A DNA stretch of 64,000 nucleotides from Actinophytocola xinjiangensis (GCF_001921215.1 NZ_MSIF01000001.1:868001-932000), one strand, 5' to 3'; shown: positions 34,370 to 44,629, numbered from the stretch's first letter. Notes: generated by a model not told the origin, from the sequence alone. Translations and numbers: made by a program.

Positions 34370-35302
34370 ATGACCGGGTTGCGTTACTCCACCCACGGCC
34401 GGGACATGGCACTGCTCACCGCGGTGTTCACCCCGTTCACAGCGGCCGGCGAACTCGACCTCGACACCGTGGCGAAGCAGGCCGACGACCTGGTCGCATG
34501 GGGTAGCGCGGCGGCGTACGTCGGGGGGACCGCCGGTGAAGGCGCGTCCCTGTCGACCGAGGAGCGCAGGGCTCTGGTCGAGCGGTGGTGCGAGGTCGCG
34601 GCGGGCCGACTGGACGTGATCGTCCACGTCGGACACTCCAGTCTCGTCGAGGCGCGCGGGCTGGCCGCGCACGCCGAGTCCGTGGGGGTGAAGGCGATCT
34701 CCGCCGTGGCGCCGTACTTCCACCGCCCGGACACCGTGGACGCACTGGTCGACAGCTGCGCCGCGATCGCGGACGCCGCACCGACCCTGCCGTTCACCTA
34801 CTACCACATCCCGTCGATGACCGGCGTCAGCCTGCGCGCCAGCGACGTGCTGCTGGCCGCACGGGAGAGGATCCCGACCTTCGCCGGGGTCAAGTTCGCC
34901 CACAACGACATGGTCGACCTGCAACGGTGCCTGCACCTCGCGGGCGACGAGCACGAGGTCTTCGTCGGTGTGGCCAAGCTGGTGCTCGCCGCGTGGCAGT
35001 GGGGTGCGCGGGCCGCCATCGGCTCGGTGTACAACTTCGCGGGTCCGCTGTTCCGGCGGATGCTCGACCACGCGGCCCGCGACGAGCTGGCCGACGCACG
35101 GGAGTGCCAGCTGCTGGCCCAGCAGGTCATCGACGCGGCCGCGTGGTACGGCGGGGAACTGGCCGGGTTCAAGGCGCTCGGCTCGCTGTCCGGTGTCGAC
35201 TGTGGGCGGTGCCGGCCGCCGCTGGTGTCGCCGGACCCGGAGCAGGTGGCCGCGTTGCACGCCGAGGTGACCGCCCTCGGGTTCCTCGGCCGGGTTCGGT
35301 GA
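34370..35302 (+). CDS. nanA: N-acetylneuraminate-lyase-like aldolase (DHDPS/NAL superfamily)
   Basis: A 310-residue class I aldolase. It has GGTAGEG for the GGTTGE motif, Tyr145 in FTYYHIPSMTG and Schiff-base Lys175 in FAGVKFAHND. The YYHIPSMTG sequence is characteristic of N-acetylneuraminate lyases and not of DapA. It would split a sialic acid or Kdn-type nonulosonate to pyruvate plus a hexose derivative. It sits directly after the importer genes and overlaps the sulfatase gene by one base. No nanK, nanE or nagAB genes are visible here. ATG 34370 overlaps the stop of a 21-codon frame of doubtful meaning. Confidence 0.8.
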   Translation: MTGLRYSTHGRDMALLTAVFTPFTAAGELDLDTVAKQADDLVAWGSAAAYVGGTAGEGASLSTEERRALVERWCEVAAGRLDVIVHVGHSSLVEARGLAAHAESVGVKAISAVAPYFHRPDTVDALVDSCAAIADAAPTLPFTYYHIPSMTGVSLRASDVLLAARERIPTFAGVKFAHNDMVDLQRCLHLAGDEHEVFVGVAKLVLAAWQWGARAAIGSVYNFAGPLFRRMLDHAARDELADARECQLLAQQVIDAAAWYGGELAGFKALGSLSGVDCGRCRPPLVSPDPEQVAALHAEVTALGFLGRVR

Positions 35303-36759
35303 TGGCGACCAACGTCCTGGTCATCCAGGCCGACCAGTTCCGGGCGGACTGTCTCGGCGTGGCCGGCAACCGCGACGTGCGCACCCCGCACCTGGACCGG
35401 CTGGCCGCCGACGGCGTCCGGTACCGCGACGCGTACGCCCCTTTCCCGGTGTGCACACCGTCCCGGTACTCGCTGCTGTCCGGCCTGCACGTCCGTCAGC
35501 ACGGCGGCTGGACGAACCACTGCACGCTCGCACCGGGCGTCGAGACCTTCCCCCGGGCGCTGCGTGGGGTCGGGTACCGGACGGCCGCGGTCGGCAAGAT
35601 GCACTTCACTCCGACCTACCTCGACGTCGGCTACGACCACCTGGCACTGGCCGAGCAGCACGGGCCAGGCCGGTACGACGACGACTACCACCGTGAGCTG
35701 GCCGCCGCCGGACTGGCGCCGGTGACCGACCTGGTCGACCAGGAGCACGAGTTCCGCGCCAGCGCCCCACAGTCCTATTGGGACTCCTATGGTGCCGGCC
35801 GGTCGAACCTGCCGCCACAGTGGCACTCCACGACCTGGATCGGCGAACGGGCGCGCCGGGAGCTGGCGAACTGGACCGACGACGGCCCCAACCTGCTGCA
35901 CGTGTCGTTCATCAAGCCACACCACCCGTTCGACCCGCCCGATGGCTGGGACGACGCCTACGATCCCGACGCCCTGACGCCGTTGCCCGGCTGGACGGAC
36001 ACGATCCCGACCGCGGACCGGGGCCACCGGCGGGAGTACTTCGACTACGAACCACTGGACCTGCCGAGACTGCGGCGGGTGATGGCGCACTACTACGCGA
36101 CCATCACGCACCTGGACCACGAGGTCGGCCGCCTGCTCGACCTGCTGGCCGAACGCGGGCTCTACGACGACACCCTGATCGTGTTCACCGCCGACCACGG
36201 CGAGTACCTCGGCTTCCACCACCTGCTGCTCAAGGACGGGCCGATGTACGACCCGATCGTCAAGGTGCCGTTGCTGGTCAAGTTCCCCGGCCGGCATCGA
36301 GCGGGCGAGACCTCGACCGCGCTGGTGTCACTGATCGACATCGCACCGACGGTCCTGTCGACCTGTGGGTTGCGCCAGGCGGCGCCGTTGCCCGGCAACG
36401 ACCTGACCGATCCGGCGCCCGGGCACGACTGCGTCTTCGCCGAGGACCGCAGGCACGGCGTCGCCGGCATGGCCCGCACCGGGGAGTACAAGCTGCTGTG
36501 GTCGGACGTCGCGGGGGAGGCCCTGTTCGACCTGACCGCGGACCCGCACGAGCTCACGAACGTCGTCGACGACCCGGTGCACGGCGAGGCGCTGCGTCGG
36601 CTGCGCGAGACCGTCGCGCGCTGGGCGCTGTTCGACGCGACGCCACCCACCTACCTGGACCACGACGCTCCCCGACGCCCCTCGGTCACCGGCGGTCGCG
36701 CCGCCCGGAGGGAACTGTTCGCCCACGCGGTGGCCGAACAGCCGCACACCTCCTGCTGA
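35302..36759 (+). CDS. Type I sulfatase
   Basis: A 485-residue formylglycine-dependent sulfatase of the alkaline phosphatase superfamily. Cys51 lies in the CTPSR maturation motif; metal ligands appear at ADQ (Asp11) and TADHGEYLG, and a substrate-site Lys/His pair is in SFIKPHHPFDPP. There is no signal peptide, so it works in the cytoplasm on imported sugars or needs another route. ATG shares a base with the upstream TGA. The implication is that the imported or processed glycan carries sulfate esters. Iduronate-2-sulfatase or choline-sulfatase-like relatives are possible. Confidence 0.9.
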   Translation: MATNVLVIQADQFRADCLGVAGNRDVRTPHLDRLAADGVRYRDAYAPFPVCTPSRYSLLSGLHVRQHGGWTNHCTLAPGVETFPRALRGVGYRTAAVGKMHFTPTYLDVGYDHLALAEQHGPGRYDDDYHRELAAAGLAPVTDLVDQEHEFRASAPQSYWDSYGAGRSNLPPQWHSTTWIGERARRELANWTDDGPNLLHVSFIKPHHPFDPPDGWDDAYDPDALTPLPGWTDTIPTADRGHRREYFDYEPLDLPRLRRVMAHYYATITHLDHEVGRLLDLLAERGLYDDTLIVFTADHGEYLGFHHLLLKDGPMYDPIVKVPLLVKFPGRHRAGETSTALVSLIDIAPTVLSTCGLRQAAPLPGNDLTDPAPGHDCVFAEDRRHGVAGMARTGEYKLLWSDVAGEALFDLTADPHELTNVVDDPVHGEALRRLRETVARWALFDATPPTYLDHDAPRRPSVTGGRAARRELFAHAVAEQPHTSC

Positions 36760-36798
36760 ACGTCATTCTCCCGTCCGGCGCCTGAGAAGGAGCGCACC

Positions 36799-38778
36799 AT
36801 GACCACTCGTCGTTCCACCCGATATCGCGCGGCGCTGGCCGCCGTGGTGACCGTGGCCGCGTTGACGCCGGTCCAGGGCGCGTACGCCGTGGCCGACACC
36901 CCGACGGCGGACCCGTTCTCCGACACGACCACCGTCCTGTTCTCCAGTCCGAACGTGCCGTCGGGGTGTTACCGCATCCCGGCGATCGTGCGGGCGGTGG
37001 ACGGGTCGCTGCTGGCGTTCGCCGAGCACCGCTTCCACACCTGCGCCGACAAGTCCAACATCGAGACGGTGGTCCGCCGGCTGCCGGCCGGTGCGACGCG
37101 GTGGCAGGCGCCCCGGACGGTCGTGCGCGGTGAACCCGGTGCGGCACAGGCACCGGCCACGCGCGGCAACCCCGGCCCGGTGGTGTACCGCAAGCTGCCC
37201 GGCGCGCCGACGTCCGGCGCGCCGCACGGCCGGATCGTCATGCTGGGCACCCACAACCCGGTGGACCCGCGGACACCGGGACAGAACCACCGGAACGCGC
37301 CACGGACCCCGTACGTGGTGCACAGTGACGACAACGGGGTGACCTGGAGCCAGCCGACCACACTGTCCCACCTGGACGATCCGGCCTGGGGGCACTACGC
37401 GACCGGGCCGGTGCACGCCATCCAGCTCACGCGCGGCGCGCACGCGGGCCGGATCATCGCGGGGATCAACTACGGCCACGGGACGGCCAACGGGGCCATG
37501 CTCATCCACAGTGACGACGGGGGTGACACCTGGCACCGTGGCGCCAGGGTGGAGTACCCCGCCGCCAGCCAACTGGTCCCGCAGGAACACAGTCCGGTGG
37601 AGCTGGCCAACGGCGACGTCATGGTCTGGACCCGGCAGAACTGGTCCGGCGGCACGCAGGAGGAGGAGGCCGACCCGCAGGTCCGGCCGCACCGGGCGAT
37701 CGCGATCAGCAAGGACGGCGGCGCGACCTACCACCGCGACTACACGCTGCTGAGGGGCTTCGAGGCGCCGCCCATCCAGTCGTCGGCGCTGCGGCTGCGC
37801 GCCACCGACGAGGGCGACGGGTACAACCGGATCCTCACGATGGCGCCGTCGGTGAACGTGGAGCCGAGGATCCGGCCCACGATCCGGTCGTCCTTCGACG
37901 AGGGCCTGAGCTGGCAGTCGGTCGACACCCCGCTGGACTCCACCGACGAGGGCAACCAGGTGTACGGCACCAACGACCGCACCGTGTCCGTGGCGGACTG
38001 TGCGTGCTGGGGCGGCTACTCCGACATGGTCGAGCTGCCAGGCGGTGCCGTCGGCCTGCTCTACGAACGCGGCACCACCGACTACCGCTCGGAGATCGCG
38101 TTCACCCGGCTCGGCGCCCGCGACCTGAACACCCCGGCCAGGACCCCAGACCTGCACGGCCGGACCGCGCTGGCCCACGACGGTGTCACCACCACCAAGG
38201 GCCGGTTCGGCCGGGCGCTGAGCTTCGACGGCCAGCGGGGGCGAGTGCAGCTGCCGTACCGGACCACCCCGGTGCTCGGCGACGGCGACTTCACGGTGTC
38301 GACCTGGATCAGGTACGACGACACGAGCCGCGACCAGGCCATCTTCTGGGCGTACGGCATGAACGGCGCACCACAGGTCTGGTTGCGGGCCGAACCTGGC
38401 AGTGACCGTCTCCGGGGCACGGTGACCACCGCGACCGGATCGGCGACGGTCACCTCCGGCGACGCGTACGCCGACGGCGGGTGGCACCACGTGGTGCTGC
38501 GCAGGCAGGGCGGCGCGGTCACGCTGCTCGTCGACGGCGCCACGGTCGGCGCGGCCTCCGGCGCGGCCGGTGCCGTCACCGGTACCGACCCGACTCCCGT
38601 CTACCTCGGTCAGCGCCTCGACGGGGCGAACCGGTTCCACGGTTCCCTGGACGAGTTCAGGGTCTACGACCGTGCCCTGTCCGGCGCCGAGCTGACGTGG
38701 CTGCGGCACGGCCACGCGAGTTCCCGGGGGCTCACGGCGCACCTGCCGATGAACGCCGTCCTCCCACCCAGCGCCTGA
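36799..38778 (+). CDS. Secreted exo-alpha-sialidase (GH33-like) with LamG-type domain
   Basis: A 659-residue exoenzyme with a Sec signal peptide (TTRRSTRYRAALAAVV ... AYAVAD). The six-bladed propeller shows the arginine motif CYRIPAIV and four Asp boxes: SDDNGVTWSQ, SDDGGDTWHR, SKDGGATYHR and SFDEGLSWQS. CWGGYSDMVEL contains the likely nucleophilic Tyr, with Glu in LLYERG. Residues from about 470 form a LamG/concanavalin-like lectin domain (GDFTVSTWIRYDD, GSLDEFRVYDRALS). It would release terminal nonulosonates outside the cell for the ABC importer. AAGGAG precedes the ATG. Confidence 0.92.
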   Translation: MTTRRSTRYRAALAAVVTVAALTPVQGAYAVADTPTADPFSDTTTVLFSSPNVPSGCYRIPAIVRAVDGSLLAFAEHRFHTCADKSNIETVVRRLPAGATRWQAPRTVVRGEPGAAQAPATRGNPGPVVYRKLPGAPTSGAPHGRIVMLGTHNPVDPRTPGQNHRNAPRTPYVVHSDDNGVTWSQPTTLSHLDDPAWGHYATGPVHAIQLTRGAHAGRIIAGINYGHGTANGAMLIHSDDGGDTWHRGARVEYPAASQLVPQEHSPVELANGDVMVWTRQNWSGGTQEEEADPQVRPHRAIAISKDGGATYHRDYTLLRGFEAPPIQSSALRLRATDEGDGYNRILTMAPSVNVEPRIRPTIRSSFDEGLSWQSVDTPLDSTDEGNQVYGTNDRTVSVADCACWGGYSDMVELPGGAVGLLYERGTTDYRSEIAFTRLGARDLNTPARTPDLHGRTALAHDGVTTTKGRFGRALSFDGQRGRVQLPYRTTPVLGDGDFTVSTWIRYDDTSRDQAIFWAYGMNGAPQVWLRAEPGSDRLRGTVTTATGSATVTSGDAYADGGWHHVVLRRQGGAVTLLVDGATVGAASGAAGAVTGTDPTPVYLGQRLDGANRFHGSLDEFRVYDRALSGAELTWLRHGHASSRGLTAHLPMNAVLPPSA

Positions 38779-38792
38779 GCGGGGGGACCGCG

Positions 38793-41700
38793 ATGTTCTC
38801 GAACCGGCGGGCCGTCGGGGCCGTGCTGGTGGTGGTGCTCGGTGGCGGGCTCGTCGCCGCCCTCCCCACGGTCGTGACACCGGTGAACGCCGAGGAAACC
38901 CCGGCGTTCACCGCCGCGTCCTTCGCCGACCCGCCGTCCACCGTGCGGCCGAAGTACCGCTGGTGGATGCCGATGGCCTTCACCGCCGACGAGCGGCTAC
39001 GGGCGGAGCTCGCTGACATGAAGGCCATCGGCGCCGGCGGCGCGGAGATCCAGACGACCACCGCGGCGGGCTCGCGGGCGTTCGACCCGGCCTTCCTCGC
39101 CGAGTACGGCTGGGGCTCACCGTTGTGGGCGGAGAAGGTCGAGACGATGGCCGAACGCGCGGCCGAGCTCGACCTGGCCCTGGACTTCACGATCAGTCCA
39201 CGCTGGCCGGCGATCGTGCCCACGGTGACCGACGTCAACGACCCCCGGGCGTCGCAACAGCTGGTGTTCTCGCACGCCTTCGTCACGGGCGGCACCACCT
39301 ACGACGACGTCCTGCCGAGCAACGACGACCCTCGACCCCCGGCGGGAGCCAGGCGCACGCTGGTCGCCGCGCTGCTCGCCCGCTGTGCGGACCCGGCGTG
39401 CGATCGTCAGAGCAGCGGCCCGGTCATGCTCGACCGCGCCAGCGTGCTGGACCTGACCGACAGCGTCGGCGACGACAACAGGCTCCGCGTCGACGTGCCG
39501 GGCGACGCGGGCGACACCTCTGTGCTGACCGCCTTCTTCCAGACCGGCGACGGCCAACTCCGCAACAACTTCACCACCACCAAGCCGAACTATTTCCTCG
39601 ACCACCTCAGCGAACAGGGAGTGCGGGCGACGACGGAGTTCTACGACTCGGCGATCCTCACCCCGCCGGTACGCGCGGCACTCGAGCGCGTCGGCCGGGT
39701 CGACCTCTTCGAGGACTCGCTCGAGCTCGGTACGTCACAGAAATGGACGTGGGACTTCGTCGAACAATGGGAGAAGCGACGAGGCTACTCACCCGTCACC
39801 GCGCTGCCCGCACTCGCGGGCGCCGGCTCGGCCGGCTTCACCGGTGCGCCGTTGTTCGACTTCACCGACGGCAGTGGCCCGCGCATCCGGACCGACTACC
39901 GGCAGACCTGGAACGACCTGTACATCAGCGCGCGCCTCGACCCGTTGCGCCGCTGGGCCAACGACCGTGGCATGGCGCTGCGCAGCCAGCCCTACGGCGG
40001 CCCCGTCGACACCCCGGAGGCAGCCACCCACGTCGACGTGCCCGAGGGCGAGTCCCTGGTGTTCTACGACAACATCGAGGCCTACCGCCTGGTCTCGGTC
40101 GGGGCGCACCTCAACGGGACGCCGATCGTGTCGAGCGAGTGTTGCGCGGCAAGGGAAAGCGTGTGGGCCACGACCGCGGGTGGCTGGCGGCCGCCGGGCA
40201 ACCTGCGGTCGGTGTACCGAGGCTACGCCGGTGGCGTGACACAGGTGGTGTGGCACGGCTACCCGTACCTGACGAAGGGGGAAGGGACCTCCGACCAGGC
40301 TGTGTGGCCGGGCATGTCCTACGGTGGCAACACCTCCTTCGGTGAGGGTTGGGGCGCGAAGGGCGGCCCGAACTGGGCGGACTACCGGGCGATCAACGAC
40401 CACCTGGCCCGTCTGCAACTGGTGCTCCGCCTGGGAAGACCGTCCTTCGACGTGGCCGTGTACCTGCAGGACTTCGGTCTGCGGTCACCAGCGACGCGGC
40501 TCACCGGGCCGGAAACCCTGCTGGAGAGCGACTCGCCGCTGGCCGAGCGTGGCTACACCCACTCCTACCTCAGCCCGGCCCACCTGCGGATGCCGTCGGC
40601 GCGGGTGTCGCACGGACGACTGTTCCCGGAAACCGGTGCGTACCAGGCGATCGTCCTCGCCGACCAGACAACGATGGCGGTGGACACCGCGCGCCGGTTG
40701 CTCGACCTGTCACGGGACGGGCTGCCGATCGTCTTCGCCGGTGACCCACCCTCGGCCACACCGGGAGGCTCGCACGACGCGCCGGCGCGGGACGCCGAAC
40801 TGCGTCGCCTGGTCGCCCAGCTCGTCAGGCGGCACAACGTGCACCGGGTCGCCGACCTCGCCGCCGTGCCGAACCTGCTCGGGCGGCTCGGCGTCCGGCC
40901 CGCCGCCGCGCACGCGACCGACTCCGCCGACGTGCTGAGCGTTCGCCGTTCTGACCGGGCCACCGACTTCTACTACCTGTTCAACCAGCGTTCGTGGGCA
41001 ACCGAGCAGCGGCTGACGCTCACCGGCGATGGCCAACCGTACGAGCTGGACACGTGGACCGGGAAGATCACCCCGATCACCGACTACCGCCGCACGGCGC
41101 ACGGCGTGGTCGTGGACGTCGCCCTCGAACCCGCCGACACCAAGGTCATCGCGCTGTCCACGCGCCACGACGACACGTTCCGCAGGGCGCCCTCGGCCGA
41201 CCACGTCCCGGCCACCACGCGCAACGACGGCCTGGCGCCGGTCGTCCTCGACGACTGGACGCTCCAGGTGGAGAGCTGGAGCCGGGGCGGGTCGGGGCTG
41301 CCGGGGGACACCGCGAGAACGCGACTTCCGGTGATCCCGGTGGTCGCCGGCGACCGGGGCGTGCTGCCGCCGTGGTCCGCGCTCACCCCGGCGAACGGGT
41401 ACGACGTCGATCTCGGCGACGTGTCCGGGATCGGCACGTACCGTTCGACGTTCACCCTCGACGGCTCCTGGCAGGGCGTGCGTGCCGCGCAGCTGGATCT
41501 GGGTGACGTCGTCGACACGGCCACCGTCACCGTGAACGGGACCAGGCTCCCGGCACTGGACCCGCAGGATCGACGGCACGTCGAGATCGGCGAGTTCCTG
41601 CGGCCGGGGAGGAACACCCTGGAGGTACGGGTCTCGTCGACCCTGCTCAACGCGGTCCGGGTGGCTCCCGGCACCGGCGCGGCGGGCCGGGACCGCATGG

Positions 41701-42506
41701 CCTACGGACTGCTCGGTCCCGTACGTCTGACACCGGTCGCCGCGCGGCAGCCAACGCTCACCGTGGAAGCGCTCGAACGGGAACTGCCACTCGCGTCGGG
41801 TGGAGCGAACCAGTCTCGCGTCCGCATCGCCAACAACTCGCCGCGACCGGTGACGGTGTCGGTCGACGCGACGACCGGGGCCGGGGTTGAGGCGGTGCCG
41901 GACCAGCGGAGCCTGCGCATCCCGGGCCGGTCGTCGGTGACGACGCTGGTGCGCCTGCGCGGCGGCAACGAGACGGGGACGTCCGGTCTCGTGATCGACG
42001 TCGCGGCGTCCAACGGGGCGCGCGGGCAGGACCACGTGACGCTGTCGCACTCCGGGAACCTGGCGGTCAACACGACCGGCAGCCCCTATCCACGGGTGTC
42101 GACGTCGAGCTACCAGTACCAGCATCCCCCGTCGTTCCTGACCGACGGGCAGGTGGGGACGTACTGGGTGTCGAACGGCCAGACGCCGGGCGAGGCGCCC
42201 ACCCCCGGAAGGCCGGAGGACCTGACCGTGGACCTCGGGTTGCCCACGGTGGTGCGCGCGGTGAGCCTGAGCGGCCGTGGCAACTGGGCGCCGAGGACCT
42301 ACGAGGTGCGGACGTCCCTGGACGGCAGGCGGTGGACGACCGTCGCGTCCGAAGTGGACGCACCGAAGGCGGACCACGTCACGGCGGTCCCGCCGGTGAC
42401 GGCGCGCTACGTGCGGCTGCGCATCACGCAGGGCTGGTATCCCAGCCAACCCGGCCACAACACCCAACTCGGTGAGTTCGGTGTCCACGCCACACTCGGG
42501 GAGTGA
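38793..42506 (+). CDS. Large secreted glycoside hydrolase, GH106-like, with F5/8-type C domain
   Basis: A 1237-residue exoprotein with a signal peptide (MFSNRRAVGAVLVVVLGG ... NAEE). The N-terminal part, SFADPPSTVRPKYRWWMP followed by MKAIGAGGAEIQT, matches the opening of GH106/alpha-L-rhamnosidase-like enzymes. A long barrel region continues to about residue 750, a galactose-binding-like jelly roll lies near 880-960, and a discoidin (F5/8 C) domain occupies about 1089-1237. It follows the sialidase gene by 14 bases and overlaps the next gene region. The substrate may be a rhamnose-containing or related branched glycan; assignment within GH106 is by pattern only. Confidence 0.83.
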   Translation: MFSNRRAVGAVLVVVLGGGLVAALPTVVTPVNAEETPAFTAASFADPPSTVRPKYRWWMPMAFTADERLRAELADMKAIGAGGAEIQTTTAAGSRAFDPAFLAEYGWGSPLWAEKVETMAERAAELDLALDFTISPRWPAIVPTVTDVNDPRASQQLVFSHAFVTGGTTYDDVLPSNDDPRPPAGARRTLVAALLARCADPACDRQSSGPVMLDRASVLDLTDSVGDDNRLRVDVPGDAGDTSVLTAFFQTGDGQLRNNFTTTKPNYFLDHLSEQGVRATTEFYDSAILTPPVRAALERVGRVDLFEDSLELGTSQKWTWDFVEQWEKRRGYSPVTALPALAGAGSAGFTGAPLFDFTDGSGPRIRTDYRQTWNDLYISARLDPLRRWANDRGMALRSQPYGGPVDTPEAATHVDVPEGESLVFYDNIEAYRLVSVGAHLNGTPIVSSECCAARESVWATTAGGWRPPGNLRSVYRGYAGGVTQVVWHGYPYLTKGEGTSDQAVWPGMSYGGNTSFGEGWGAKGGPNWADYRAINDHLARLQLVLRLGRPSFDVAVYLQDFGLRSPATRLTGPETLLESDSPLAERGYTHSYLSPAHLRMPSARVSHGRLFPETGAYQAIVLADQTTMAVDTARRLLDLSRDGLPIVFAGDPPSATPGGSHDAPARDAELRRLVAQLVRRHNVHRVADLAAVPNLLGRLGVRPAAAHATDSADVLSVRRSDRATDFYYLFNQRSWATEQRLTLTGDGQPYELDTWTGKITPITDYRRTAHGVVVDVALEPADTKVIALSTRHDDTFRRAPSADHVPATTRNDGLAPVVLDDWTLQVESWSRGGSGLPGDTARTRLPVIPVVAGDRGVLPPWSALTPANGYDVDLGDVSGIGTYRSTFTLDGSWQGVRAAQLDLGDVVDTATVTVNGTRLPALDPQDRRHVEIGEFLRPGRNTLEVRVSSTLLNAVRVAPGTGAAGRDRMAYGLLGPVRLTPVAARQPTLTVEALERELPLASGGANQSRVRIANNSPRPVTVSVDATTGAGVEAVPDQRSLRIPGRSSVTTLVRLRGGNETGTSGLVIDVAASNGARGQDHVTLSHSGNLAVNTTGSPYPRVSTSSYQYQHPPSFLTDGQVGTYWVSNGQTPGEAPTPGRPEDLTVDLGLPTVVRAVSLSGRGNWAPRTYEVRTSLDGRRWTTVASEVDAPKADHVTAVPPVTARYVRLRITQGWYPSQPGHNTQLGEFGVHATLGE

Positions 42507-42508
42507 CC

Positions 42509-44629
42509 ATGACTCGACGACTCCGTTCCACCGTCGTAGCGGCCGGCGTGGTCGCCGTGCTCGCGTCCACCGTCACGGCGACCGCGGAAGGAGGCGGTCC
42601 GCGGCTCGTGTCGCTGTCGGCAAGGCCGGACCTGGCGACGGCGGGCGACGTCCTGGTGGCGGCGGACGTGCCCCCCGGCAAGCGGGTGCGGATCACGCTC
42701 AACGGCGCGGACATCACCGACTCCTTCCGCCCCGCCGCGCACCGCCTCACCGGGCTGGTCGACCACCTCCGCCCGGGGCGCAACCACATCGTCGCGACGG
42801 CCGGGAATCTGCGTGACCAGCTGGTCGTGACGAATCACCCGGCCACCGGCCCGGTGATCAGCGGTCCACACCAGACACCCTTCGCCTGCACCACGGACCT
42901 GTTCCGCCTCGTCGACGGCAGCACGCTCGGTGCCCCGCTCGACGACGACTGTTCGATCGCCACCCGCGTCGACTACGCCTACCGGTCGACCGACGGCCGG
43001 ACGAAACCGTTGCCGGACAGCACGGACCGGCCAGGAGACCTCGCCTGGACGACCACGAGTACCGGCGCGACGGTCCCGTTCCTGATCCGCGTCGAGACCG
43101 GCACCCTGAACCGCGCGATCTACCAGATCTCCATGCTGCACGACCCGGCCACCGACGAACCCACGTTCCATCGGCGCGGCCCCGGCTGGAACGACCGGCT
43201 CATCTACACCTTCGGCGGCGGTTGTCGCCGGGGCTGGTACACCCAGGGCACCGACACCGGCGGTGTCCTGGACCCGCGGATGCTCGGTCGCGGCTACGCG
43301 GTCGCGTCGGCGTCGCTGAACGTCTTCGGCAACAACTGCAACGATCTGCTCGCCGCCGAGACGATGATGATGGTGAAGGAACGGTTCGTCGAGAGGTACG
43401 GCGACCCGCTGTTCACCATCGGCTGGGGCTCCTCCGGTGGCGCCTACCAGAGTCACCAGATCGCCGACAACTATCCGGGGCTGCTGGACGGCATCGTGGT
43501 CGGGCGGTCGTTCCCCGACGTGGTGTCCGCGACGAACTTCACGCTGTTCGACGCCCGGCTGCTCGAGCACTACTTCACCGAGGTCGCGCCGGGGGAGTTC
43601 AGCCAGGAGGCGCAGCGGCAGGTCTCCGGGTTCCTGCGGTGGCAGAGCATCGGCAACCTGAGCGACGGGGCGAACCGGCTGGACCCGGACGCCGAGTTCC
43701 CCGCCGAACTGCCGGCGGCACTGCGTTACGACGCGGAGACCAACCCCGGCGGCGCGCGTGGGGACGTCTACGACCACACCGCCAACGTCTTCGGCCGCGA
43801 CCCCGCCACGGGGTTCGCCCGGCGGCCGCTGGACAACGTCGGCGTGCAGTACGGGCTGGCCGCGCTGAACGCCGGCGCGATCACCACCCGGCAGTTCCTC
43901 GACCTCAACGAGGGCATCGGGGGACTGGACCTCGACGCGCGACCGACACCGCACCGCACCGAGGCCGATCCGATCGCGACCCGCGCCGCGTACCGCACCG
44001 GGCGGATCCTGTCCGGTGGGTTGGGTCTGGCCGACGTGCCGATCATCGACTACCGCACGTACTCGGAGGACGCGGCCAACGGCGACATCCACATGACGAC
44101 GCACGGGTTCGCCACCCGGGCCCGGCTCGAAGCGGCGAACGGCGACGCGGACAACCAGGTGTTCCTGGTGGAGGACGGCCGGTACGGTGGGTTCAGCCTG
44201 ACCAGCCCCGTCCTCCGTGAGGCACTGTCCGGTATGGACCAGTGGCTGACCGGGCTGGCCGCCGACGGTTCCGGGCGGTCAGCGCACCAGCGGGTGGTGC
44301 GGAACAAGCCGGCCGATCTCACCGACACCTGCTGGAGCCGCGACGCCCAGCCGCGCAGGATTGTCCAGCCGATCACCGTCGACAACACCGGCGAGTGCGG
44401 GCGGCTGTACCCCGCTTACGCCACCCCACGACTGGTGGCCGGCGCCCCGCTCACCGACGACGTGGTGGCCTGCCGCCGCAAGGACATCGAACGGAGTGAC
44501 TACCTGGTCGACCTCACCCCCGCCGAGTGGACCAGGCTGCGAGTGATCTTCCCGACCGGCGTGTGTGACTGGTCGAAGCCCGGCGCCGGGCAACAGCGGC
44601 CACACGGCACCTGGCAGGTCATCGCGTGA
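42509..44629 (+). CDS. Secreted DUF6351-like alpha/beta-hydrolase-type protein
   Basis: A 706-residue exoprotein with a signal peptide (TRRLRSTVVAAGVVAVLAS ... TATAEGG). An N-terminal beta-sandwich is followed by a long domain with YTFGGGCRRGWYTQG, a nucleophile-elbow-like GWGSSGGAYQS (Ser near residue 308) and paired Cys residues near the C-terminus. It resembles actinobacterial DUF6351 proteins, which have no proven reaction. GGGGAG lies five bases before the ATG at 42509; GTG 42503 overlapping the upstream stop is an alternative. Location suggests an esterase or depolymerase acting on the same glycan. Confidence 0.78.
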   Translation: MTRRLRSTVVAAGVVAVLASTVTATAEGGGPRLVSLSARPDLATAGDVLVAADVPPGKRVRITLNGADITDSFRPAAHRLTGLVDHLRPGRNHIVATAGNLRDQLVVTNHPATGPVISGPHQTPFACTTDLFRLVDGSTLGAPLDDDCSIATRVDYAYRSTDGRTKPLPDSTDRPGDLAWTTTSTGATVPFLIRVETGTLNRAIYQISMLHDPATDEPTFHRRGPGWNDRLIYTFGGGCRRGWYTQGTDTGGVLDPRMLGRGYAVASASLNVFGNNCNDLLAAETMMMVKERFVERYGDPLFTIGWGSSGGAYQSHQIADNYPGLLDGIVVGRSFPDVVSATNFTLFDARLLEHYFTEVAPGEFSQEAQRQVSGFLRWQSIGNLSDGANRLDPDAEFPAELPAALRYDAETNPGGARGDVYDHTANVFGRDPATGFARRPLDNVGVQYGLAALNAGAITTRQFLDLNEGIGGLDLDARPTPHRTEADPIATRAAYRTGRILSGGLGLADVPIIDYRTYSEDAANGDIHMTTHGFATRARLEAANGDADNQVFLVEDGRYGGFSLTSPVLREALSGMDQWLTGLAADGSGRSAHQRVVRNKPADLTDTCWSRDAQPRRIVQPITVDNTGECGRLYPAYATPRLVAGAPLTDDVVACRRKDIERSDYLVDLTPAEWTRLRVIFPTGVCDWSKPGAGQQRPHGTWQVIA

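Noticed and set aside
34308-34373. 21-codon frame between the binding-protein and NanA-like genes (MGTRMTLLDV...)
   Set aside because: Overlapping starts and stops at both ends suggest translational coupling, but no homology or SD supports a peptide product.
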